From assembly GCA_937891085.1 (NCBI GenBank), contig CALAEY010000081.1, forward strand, positions 1 through 12,713: 12,713 bases of DNA. Reading direction: 5' to 3'. Made by a program: the position numbers and the translations under genes. The notes under the pieces were generated by a model, which did not search any database, was not told the DNA's origin, and was given only the letters and a program-made list of their open reading frames with translations. Shown here one piece after another: positions 7,025-12,338 of this stretch. This stretch comes from an uncultured Prevotellaceae bacterium (GTDB lineage: Bacteria; Bacteroidota; Bacteroidia; Bacteroidales; Bacteroidaceae). Numbering within the stretch: the stretch's first letter is position 1; each line of letters starts with the position of its first letter.

Positions 7025-8055
7025 GCCTTTAATCTGGCTACTATGGCATTCCATAGGCGTTGGTATCCACGCTTGTTATAGTTGGGAGCATTAAGTTGGT
7101 AGAGGTTCCCTTTGCGCTTGATGTCATAGTTGGCGAAGCCTTTGAAGATGCCTTTCAGCGTACTGATATGGTTGTATATTTTGTTTTCGGGGGCATCTTC
7201 TTTAGGCCAGAACTCGTGAGCTATGTCTTCTTTGCTCAGTTCATGCTTGGGATGCATCACGAATAGATGGAGCAGTTTCAGCTCTGCAGGTCTGATGGTT
7301 ATTTCTTCTCCCTCGATAAATAGCTTATTCTGAGCAAGCTGATACTTCAGCCCTGAGTATAAAGTCCAGCCTTCTTCTTCTAGTGGCACTCCTTTGGTTT
7401 CCTTTAATATAAGGTATAGGGTGAGGGCTATAGCTAATAGAAACAGGCAGGCGGTAGTTATAAGCATTGGGGTAGAAGAGGCCAACAGAATGCCTATAAG
7501 ACCGACTTTTGCCCAACCTTGTACGCGAACCACTTTTTGCACATCCAGCACCCTCTCTTCAGACATGAACGCATTTTTCAGAAAGCTGGTAGAATCATTC
7601 CGGCTGTATTGCACCTTATCTTTGAAGCGGTAGATGATACCAGTCTGCTGCACATGGATATGAGAACTTAGTTTTTCATGAAACAAGGAGTCGAACTCAT
7701 CGGGATTAATTTGCCTAGTGGTTTCTCCTGTCGCAAGAGTGTATTGTGTTATTAAACGGATAGCCTCAGACATTGGAATAGTGGCATCAAAGTAGTATGT
7801 CTTGTAGCCATTTATGCTTTCTAATGAGATACTATCAACATAGATAGTATCCAGATTACTATATAAGGTTGTATGTCTTGTGTTGTTAAGTCTCCAATTA
7901 TAATCTTCGATTTCTGCTTGTTGCATGTTAATGGACATCTCAGTGTATATAGCATCTTTGCCTTTGTTATAAGTTGTATAAGCAGAAATCGCAGTTACTA
8001 TCCAAAAAAGAACAGATACTATGTAAAATAGTTTGTATTTAGCTTGGTTTTTCAT
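7009..8055 (-). CDS. Membrane-bound one-component regulator, C-terminal OmpR/PhoB-type winged helix
   Basis: A 348-residue protein. The order is: short cytoplasmic tail, membrane segment at about 8-27, a periplasmic domain of about 150 residues (30-182), a second hydrophobic stretch at about 184-217 (one long or two short helices), then a winged-helix domain at about 235-325. The winged helix shows the OmpR/PhoB pattern: ITIRPAELKLLHLFVMHP, LSKEDIAHEFWP, and a wing ending KRKGNLYQLN. There is no receiver or kinase domain, so the signal must pass from the periplasm through the membrane to the DNA-binding domain. It resembles ToxR/CadC in logic, but with the DNA-binding domain at the C-terminus. 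Tandem operator repeats flank the gene on both sides, upstream of the propeller and NVEALA promoters. It is probably their regulator; whether activator or repressor cannot be told. The ATG at 8055 directly precedes the first membrane segment. Confidence 0.85.
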   Translation of the reverse strand: MKNQAKYKLFYIVSVLFWIVTAISAYTTYNKGKDAIYTEMSINMQQAEIEDYNWRLNNTRHTTLYSNLDTIYVDSISLESINGYKTYYFDATIPMSEAIRLITQYTLATGETTRQINPDEFDSLFHEKLSSHIHVQQTGIIYRFKDKVQYSRNDSTSFLKNAFMSEERVLDVQKVVRVQGWAKVGLIGILLASSTPMLITTACLFLLAIALTLYLILKETKGVPLEEEGWTLYSGLKYQLAQNKLFIEGEEITIRPAELKLLHLFVMHPKHELSKEDIAHEFWPKEDAPENKIYNHISTLKGIFKGFANYDIKRKGNLYQLNAPNYNKRGYQRLWNAIVARLKALRII

Positions 8056-8085
8056 CGCAAGTAATGGTTTGTTTTAAACAATATA

Positions 8086-8093
8086 CAAATATA
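8086..8093 (-). promoter_or_regulatory. Possible -7 box of the regulator gene
   Basis: On the minus strand TATATTTG (8093-8086) fits TAnnTTTG and lies about 30 nt upstream of the regulator ATG. No TTG is found at the proper distance upstream, so the promoter would be weak or need an activator. An 11-nt palindrome, TGTTTTAAACA, at 8070-8080 lies between this box and the start codon. Confidence 0.35.
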
Positions 8094-8148
8094 GAAATAA
8101 TTATTGAAATACGCGGATTCTATGTTCTTATATTTCACTTATTCCAGA

Positions 8149-8166
8149 TTTAAGATTCATTTAAGA
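8149..8166 (+). repeat. TTTAAGA direct-repeat pair: likely operator of the NVEALA promoter
   Basis: TTTAAGA at 8149-8155 and again at 8160-8166, separated by TTCA: a 7-4-7 layout like the Pho box. The second copy ends 8 nt before the -33 TTG (8175), the same distance as at the minus-strand propeller promoter. A weaker third unit, TTTATTG (8171-8177), continues the 11-nt period into the -33 box. Confidence 0.6.
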
Positions 8167-8174
8167 AGGATTTA

Positions 8175-8205
8175 TTGAAGTTATGGGGAGAGTATACTAA
8201 TTTTG
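8175..8205 (+). promoter_or_regulatory. Promoter of the first NVEALA peptide operon
   Basis: TTG at 8175-8177, a 20-nt spacer and TAATTTTG at 8198-8205. Transcription should begin near 8212, about 26 nt before the peptide ATG at 8238. The stretch TTGAAG plus ATG a few bases later recurs in the second peptide promoter (9391). Confidence 0.75.
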
Positions 8206-8237
8206 GAAGCATTATCGAAACAAACAATATTATGCTT

Positions 8238-8465
8238 ATGAAAAAGAATATATTTAGATTATTTTTAGTGGTAGTGGCTATTAGCTTTATGGTGAGATCA
8301 CTTATCTGTAGGAATAATAATGTATCAAATCTTGATGCAATTATTTCTGAAAATGTGAATGCTTTAGCATCAGGAGCAGATATTAGAATTATTCACTGTG
8401 AAGGATCTGGAAATTTAACTTGCATGCATGGGCAATATGAATTCGTTATTTATGAAAATGATTAA
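8238..8465 (+). CDS. NVEALA-family secreted peptide precursor
   Basis: A 75-residue precursor. The frame is open from 8175, but that part covers the promoter; ATG 8238 (or 8232) starts a typical signal sequence, MKKNIFRLFLVVVAISFMV. A linker follows, then NVNALASG at residues 39-46, a clear variant of the NVEALA motif that names a family of small exported Bacteroidota peptides of unknown function. The mature part of about 31 residues after ALA has two cysteines (Cys54 and Cys62) that could form a disulfide; Cys24 lies at the end of the signal region. Note that NALA ends in A-x-A, the pattern cut by type I signal peptidase. The gene ends inside the start of the thioredoxin-DUF1573 gene (14-nt overlap), so the two are translated together. 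Confidence 0.75.
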   Translation: MKKNIFRLFLVVVAISFMVRSLICRNNNVSNLDAIISENVNALASGADIRIIHCEGSGNLTCMHGQYEFVIYEND

Positions 8466-9324
8466 AGATCTTATTGTTTTGTTATGTGTTATCCTATTAG
8501 TTTCTTGCTCAAGTTCTGAAATAGGAAGTATTGAGATGGAAGTGAATAGATGGATGGGGGCTGATATCCAATTCCCAGAAAATGCTGTCTTTACCATACA
8601 GGGCAGAGATACCGTAGACTTTCTGTTTAAAGATGCGTCATATAAGATACTGACGTATGTAGATTCTGTGGGGTGCATGAGCTGTAAACTTCAACTGGAG
8701 AACTGGAGCAAGTATATTCAGGAGCTGGATTCTGTAACAGGCAGCATGGTGCCTGTTACATTTTTCATCAATGCTCCAACCCTGAAAGAACTCACTTATA
8801 TCACTCGTCGTGATGGTTTCATGCATCCAGTATGCTTCAATAAAGCAGATGAACTGAATCGCCTGAATCACTTCTCAGACGAAATGATGTATCAGACCTT
8901 CTTACTCGATAGAGGCAATAGAGTTGTGGGGATAGGCAATTCTGTTAATAATCCTAATGTCAAAGCCCTGTACTATCGCATTATTCAAGGTGAAAGTGTC
9001 AAGGCTCCTACACGCAAAAGCACCACGATGGCACTGGATGTAGATGAGATAAACTTTGGTAGGTTCAGCATAGGTAAAGAGCAAATTACCAATGTGACTA
9101 TTACTAATACTGGCAGTGAACTGTTGGTTATAAGTGATGTGACCACCTCATGTGGATGCACCGAAGTGGAGTTCAGCCGTGAACCCGTACGCCCAGGTCA
9201 GAGCACTGTCCTCGCCGTGCGCTATAACCCCGATGAAAAGGGCTATTTCAGCAAAACCATCTCCATTTACAGCAATGCTGGGGCAGCTCCTGCAACTATT
9301 GCCATAAAGGGGAATGTAGAATAA
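8452..9324 (+). CDS. Thioredoxin-fold / DUF1573 fusion lipoprotein
   Basis: A 290-residue lipoprotein. The frame is open from 8428; ATG 8452 (or 8458) gives the signal MKMIKDLIVLLCVILLVSC with lipidated Cys19. Residues about 60-180 look like a thioredoxin-like domain: KILTYVDSVGCMSCKLQLENW with a CxxC pair (Cys75, Cys78), then VTFFIN, and TFLLDRGNRVVGIGN typical of TlpA-like folds. Residues about 193-288 form a DUF1573 immunoglobulin-like domain with the family hallmark TTSCGCTEVEF (233-236 SCGC) and RPGQS..L.VRYNP. CxxC proteins of this type reduce or shuffle disulfides in the periplasm. Its overlap with the gene of a cysteine-containing peptide makes that peptide a possible client. An 11-bp hairpin followed by TTTTT lies inside the gene at 8733-8765. 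Confidence 0.85.
   Translation: MKMIKDLIVLLCVILLVSCSSSEIGSIEMEVNRWMGADIQFPENAVFTIQGRDTVDFLFKDASYKILTYVDSVGCMSCKLQLENWSKYIQELDSVTGSMVPVTFFINAPTLKELTYITRRDGFMHPVCFNKADELNRLNHFSDEMMYQTFLLDRGNRVVGIGNSVNNPNVKALYYRIIQGESVKAPTRKSTTMALDVDEINFGRFSIGKEQITNVTITNTGSELLVISDVTTSCGCTEVEFSREPVRPGQSTVLAVRYNPDEKGYFSKTISIYSNAGAAPATIAIKGNVE
8733..8765 (+). terminator. Intragenic terminator-like hairpin with T-tract
   Basis: TGTAACAGGCA (8733-8743) pairs perfectly with TGCCTGTTACA (8750-8760) around the 6-nt loop GCATGG, and TTTTT follows at once (8761-8765). This has the full layout of an intrinsic terminator, yet it lies in frame within the thioredoxin-DUF1573 gene (codons for DSVTGSMVPVTFF). It could attenuate that gene relative to the peptide gene upstream, or protect the 3' end of a short peptide mRNA. 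Translation through the site would normally keep it open. Confidence 0.45.
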
Positions 9325-9390
9325 GAAGTGAATAAAAATACCCAACCAAAGAAAGAAAGGAGGTATAGTAAAAGAAAAATGAAATGTTAT

Positions 9391-9421
9391 TTGAAGAAAT
9401 GAGCGATAGTTTATATCTTTG
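9391..9421 (+). promoter_or_regulatory. Promoter of the second NVEALA peptide operon
   Basis: TTG at 9391-9393, a 20-nt spacer and TATCTTTG at 9414-9421, with transcription expected from about 9428 and a leader of about 60 nt. The -33 region TTGAAG..ATG matches that of the promoter at 8175, but no TTTAAGA repeats are seen upstream. Confidence 0.7.
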
Positions 9422-9487
9422 ACGGGTGAAACCTTTCCGAAATAAGGTGAAGTAACTAAAAAAATACAACTTAAATAATACAGAGTT

Positions 9488-9741
9488 ATGAAGAAATTAT
9501 TTTTTTTGCAGCAGTGCTTACCGTAGCTTCAGCTATTGGCGGATACCACTATCATAATGCAAGTAAGAGTCAGAATTTGTCTGAGATTGCAAAGGCAAAC
9601 ATCGAAGCGTTAGCTGATTGGGTTATGGTAGGAGATTGCGGACCAAGCTGCGCTGATTTTGAGAATGGAGATAAATGTTGTACCGTTTTTGCAGGTGCAG
9701 GTGTTATAATTTACCTATATTATCCAGGAACTAATAATTGA
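9488..9741 (+). CDS. NVEALA-family peptide precursor, reading frame broken in a T8 tract
   Basis: From ATG 9488 the frame reads MKKLFFLQQCLP and stops at 9524-9526. If one T is added to the run of eight Ts at 9500-9507, it reads MKKLFFFAAVLTVASAIGG and continues for 84 residues to the TGA at 9739-9741. That product is a typical NVEALA precursor: signal segment, SLSEIAK-like linker, NIEALA at 38-43, then a mature part of 41 residues with Cys51, Cys55, Cys64 and Cys65. The downstream frame alone could only start at GTG 9514, which cuts the signal sequence in two and is unlikely to be the real start. The change may be phase variation, polymerase slippage on the T-run, an inactivating mutation or a sequence error. 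The propeller gene follows 8 nt after the stop. Confidence 0.65.
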
Positions 9742-9749
9742 AGAGAAGT

Positions 9750-10853
9750 ATGCATCCTTTAATCAAGAACTCATTTACCATGCAGGTTTTCTGCATGGTA
9801 GTAATGTTGACATTACCCTCATGTGGTAAGGGGCAGGTAGATTATGGCCTGAACGACTTTGCCCATTACGAGCCATTGGAGTTTTCGGGGTATTCTAACG
9901 AGGACGACTTATTCCTGGGACGTCCGCAAGGTTTGGCGATAATAAACGACAGGCTCGTTATTACAGATTATTATGACAGGAAGTACCTCACTTGGGCTAC
10001 ACTCGATTTTAAATCGTTTGCCCGTAATGTAGACCGAGGTACAGGCCCCGGAGAGATATCATCTTCTGCCACTATATTCAGGACAGAAAATCCAGAGATA
10101 GTTAAGATGCAGGATTTTTCGGCGGGGAGAATCTATAGTTTCCGTTGGAATGATATGCTGAAGGGGCGTTTCTCCAAGCCTATTAAGACCGACCACGTCG
10201 GACAGTCCAGGGAAAGGCTTGCCCTTGTCGGAGACAACTATGTCTGCTATGACATTATAGATGATGATAGACTGTTGTTTTCCGTGGTTGGCCCTGACGG
10301 AGACATAATATACAGATTCGGAGAATTCCCAGGAGAATACCACCATGAAAACCCTGACAATCGATTTGTGAGGATGTCTCTTACTGAGTGTATGGTAGCT
10401 GCCAACAGCGGAGGAAGTGTCTTCGTGGCAGGAGGATTTAAGACAGACTTCCTGGCTTTCTACAAACTCACAGATCAGGGTGGCAGCCTGATCAAGCAAT
10501 ATTTCACTTACAGCCCAGACAATGAAATCAAATATTATAACGTGAATGGGCAGGAGGCGTATAGCTACAAGAGTAATGACAAGACCATAAATGCTTACAG
10601 AGGCCTGACTGCCTCTGAGCATTATCTTTTGGCGCTATACGATGGCACTAAAGCCTTGAGTGATGACAAGCCGGACTACAGATACCTGCAGGTGTTTGAC
10701 TGGGATGGCAATTTCATCAAAGGGTATAAGCTCAACAGACGTGTGGTGGCAATGACCTTTGATGAGAAATCGGAAACCCTCTATGCTTTGGGGCCGGATG
10801 AAGACGGTGAAAGCCGTATATATACCTATCACTTATCAGGATTGCCAAAATAG
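9750..10853 (+). CDS. TolB-like six-bladed beta-propeller lipoprotein, second copy
   Basis: A 367-residue lipoprotein. A TTG at 9738 is in frame, but ATG 9750 is preferred, with AAGAGAAG just upstream. The signal ends in LPSC with lipidated Cys25. Propeller signatures: RPQGLAIINDRLVITDYYD, the GTGPGEISS loop at about 97-105, and a C-terminal blade FDWDGNFIKGYKLNRR..AMTFDEKSETLYAL. Its length equals that of the minus-strand propeller at 5815-6918, so the two are likely paralogues, although clearly divergent. Arginine is coded by AGG/AGA in about 12 of 20 cases, whereas the propeller at 5815 mostly uses CGN, which hints at separate histories. It lies between an NVEALA peptide gene and a plug-like gene, a context suggesting a binding partner for the peptide. 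A 10-bp perfect inverted repeat lies 27 nt into the gene. Confidence 0.85.
   Translation: MHPLIKNSFTMQVFCMVVMLTLPSCGKGQVDYGLNDFAHYEPLEFSGYSNEDDLFLGRPQGLAIINDRLVITDYYDRKYLTWATLDFKSFARNVDRGTGPGEISSSATIFRTENPEIVKMQDFSAGRIYSFRWNDMLKGRFSKPIKTDHVGQSRERLALVGDNYVCYDIIDDDRLLFSVVGPDGDIIYRFGEFPGEYHHENPDNRFVRMSLTECMVAANSGGSVFVAGGFKTDFLAFYKLTDQGGSLIKQYFTYSPDNEIKYYNVNGQEAYSYKSNDKTINAYRGLTASEHYLLALYDGTKALSDDKPDYRYLQVFDWDGNFIKGYKLNRRVVAMTFDEKSETLYALGPDEDGESRIYTYHLSGLPK
9776..9800 (+). repeat. Perfect 10-bp inverted repeat at the start of the second propeller gene
   Basis: TACCATGCAG (9776-9785) and CTGCATGGTA (9791-9800) form a stem around the loop GTTTT. It begins 27 nt after ATG 9750 and contains the in-frame ATG at 9780. 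In mRNA it would form a stable hairpin close to the propeller's translation start and just after the peptide gene. Confidence 0.5.
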
Positions 10854-10874
10854 GAATTAATAAAGTCATAGCTT

Positions 10875-11291
10875 ATGAAAACCGCATTAAGACATCTTGG
10901 GCGCTTGCTTATTATCATTGCTCTCTTTTCTGTCAAGGTATCGGGCATAAATGCCCAGACTATGAACCTCAACCAGATGGGAGACTCCATGAAATATTAC
11001 CTCGATGGGATCAGGGTTACATTCGCAGAGTTTGATACGCTGGATCCTCAGACCATTGACAGCTTTGCCATCCGCCCCGACAAGGAAGGTGACACTTCTG
11101 TCGTAGTCACTACCACCCATCCTAAGGAAAGGGATAGAGTGGTCTACGTTGTCAACGAAATAGAGGTGTCTAAGGGCATACGTGACAAAATTCAGGAAGA
11201 TGACATCGCCTCTGACTCCGTGAAGAAAGAAGGCGGTAGGGAAACACATCTCATCACTACCAAGAGCGGCAGGGTCCTAAAGGAGCAATGA
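10875..11291 (+). CDS. Small secreted protein with two TonB-plug-like repeats
   Basis: A 138-residue exported protein with a signal peptide (hydrophobic core LLIIIALFSVKVSG, cleavage after INAQ or nearby, about residue 28). The mature part looks like two copies of one module. Copy A (about 40-82) reads KYYLDGIRV...LDPQTIDSFAI...SVVVTTT. Copy B (about 90-130) reads VYVVNEIEV...EDDIASDSV...THLITTKSG. Both resemble the short Bacteroidota plug motif (Y.VDG..V ... P..I.S..V.K ... GVV.ITTK) found in SusC-like TonB-dependent receptors and in peptidase-linked proteins, but there is no barrel. The role is unknown; it may bind a peptide or another envelope protein. It starts 21 nt after the propeller stop and is in the same operon. 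Arginine codons are again mostly AGG/AGA. Confidence 0.7.
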   Translation: MKTALRHLGRLLIIIALFSVKVSGINAQTMNLNQMGDSMKYYLDGIRVTFAEFDTLDPQTIDSFAIRPDKEGDTSVVVTTTHPKERDRVVYVVNEIEVSKGIRDKIQEDDIASDSVKKEGGRETHLITTKSGRVLKEQ

Positions 11292-11307
11292 ATTCGAGTT
11301 GCACAAT

Positions 11308-11391
11308 ATGGCAGATAATAAAGATACCTATGACGCACAGAGGGCAATTATGTACCTGATTCAAATTGAAGCTTTTTATGTCAGGACATAG
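11308..11391 (+). CDS. Possible 27-residue leader ORF overlapping the signal peptidase gene
   Basis: ATG 11308 to TAG 11389-11391 encodes 27 residues (MADNKDTYDAQ, ending EAFYVRT). It fills the gap between the plug-like gene and the signal peptidase gene and overlaps the latter's ATG (11378) by 14 nt in another frame, the same overlap length seen at the two other coupled starts in this window. It has no recognisable domain. It may couple translation or be chance. Confidence 0.25.
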   Translation: MADNKDTYDAQRAIMYLIQIEAFYVRT

Positions 11392-12289
11392 TTGTACGGA
11401 ACTGTTCAAACGCGCGGCCAACTGGATGGCAAATCTCGTCATCGCTGGCTTCTGCTTAGTGGTACTCTGGCTTCTGCTTCAAGTGACTACCTATGCCAGC
11501 TTCAAAGTGCCATCAGGCTCTATGGAACCTACGTTGAGGCCTGGAGACTTCGTGCTGGTGAACAAGTGGCTTATGGGAGCAAGGATTTTCGATGTGCAAC
11601 AGGCACTTGCTGGGGAACAGGTACGTATCCACCGATTGCCTGGACTGAAACATAGTCAGGAGGTAAGGGGGCGCGTGATGGTGTTCAACTTTCCATATCC
11701 CGATGGGCAGTGTGATAGTCTCTACATGGACGTGATGCTCTACTATGTGAAGCGTTGCATCGCTTTGCCGGGCGATACGGTAGAGGTGAGAGGAGCACAC
11801 TATTATGTCAACAGCTTGGCCGAACCTGTGGGAAATCTAAAAGAGCAGGATAGGCTGGAAGAAATGCTGCGTTTTGAAAGTACTGACGCGCTACAGGCTC
11901 TGGGGATAAACAATAAGGTACTAGGTGATAGCTTGTTGCACTGGAGCCTGTGGCAGATGGGTCCAATGATAGTTCCAGAGAAAGGAAACACTGTGCAACT
12001 GACCCGCAGCAACACTGTTATTCTTGGTAAGTTGATAGAATGGGAGACAGGAGAGAAACTCGCCGTAAAAGGCGATAGTGTATACCTTGGTGGTGGACAT
12101 TTATCAAGCTATACTTTTTGTAAAAACTATTATTTCATGGCTGGCGATAATGTGATGCATAGTAATGATTCGCGCTACTGGGGGCTGGTACCAGAAGAGT
12201 ATATCGTAGGAGTGGCTACGCATATCTGGAAGTCGGAAAATCCTCGCACGGGAAAGATGCGTTGGAGTAGGGTAATGAAAAGAATATAA
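11378..12289 (+). CDS. lepB: Type I signal peptidase (S26 family)
   Basis: A 303-residue inner-membrane serine protease with one N-terminal membrane segment (about 17-37) and a large periplasmic domain. Box B is VPSGSMEPTLRPGD, with nucleophile Ser48. Box D is YYVKRCIALPGDTVEV, with general base Lys125. Box E is AGDNVMHSNDSRYWG near the C-terminus. All catalytic features are intact, and the size and the LIEWETGEKL / YYFMAGD segments are typical for Bacteroidota LepB. It removes signal peptides after A-x-A. A TTG at 11366 is in frame, but ATG 11378 is preferred. Placed at the end of an NVEALA-propeller operon, it may be a second, dedicated enzyme for peptides with A-L-A at the end of NVEALA, rather than the housekeeping copy; this is inference. 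It ends at a strong terminator hairpin. Confidence 0.9.
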   Translation: MSGHSCTELFKRAANWMANLVIAGFCLVVLWLLLQVTTYASFKVPSGSMEPTLRPGDFVLVNKWLMGARIFDVQQALAGEQVRIHRLPGLKHSQEVRGRVMVFNFPYPDGQCDSLYMDVMLYYVKRCIALPGDTVEVRGAHYYVNSLAEPVGNLKEQDRLEEMLRFESTDALQALGINNKVLGDSLLHWSLWQMGPMIVPEKGNTVQLTRSNTVILGKLIEWETGEKLAVKGDSVYLGGGHLSSYTFCKNYYFMAGDNVMHSNDSRYWGLVPEEYIVGVATHIWKSENPRTGKMRWSRVMKRI

Positions 12290-12304
12290 CGCAGACTACT
12301 CAGA

Positions 12305-12338
12305 AACACAAGGCTTTTTTGCGGAAAAGCCTTGTGTT
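12305..12338 (+). terminator. Strong hairpin terminator after the signal peptidase gene
   Basis: AACACAAGGCTTTT (12305-12318) pairs perfectly with AAAAGCCTTGTGTT (12325-12338), a 14-bp stem with loop TTGCGG. It lies 16 nt after the stop codon. No T-tract follows on the plus strand, as is often seen for terminators in this phylum. Confidence 0.75.

Noticed and set aside
9514..9741. NVEALA peptide starting at GTG 9514
   Set aside because: This start would remove the lysines and half the hydrophobic core of the signal sequence; the ATG at 9488 with one extra T gives the full family N-terminus.
10473..10493. Inverted repeat GATCAGG / CCTGATC inside the second propeller gene
   Set aside because: Only 7 bp, no T-tract, mid-gene; within what is expected by chance in 12.7 kb.
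10059..10622. A 187-residue open frame on the minus strand over the second propeller gene
   Set aside because: No domain, no promoter or ribosome-binding site, and the plus-strand gene has convincing propeller features.
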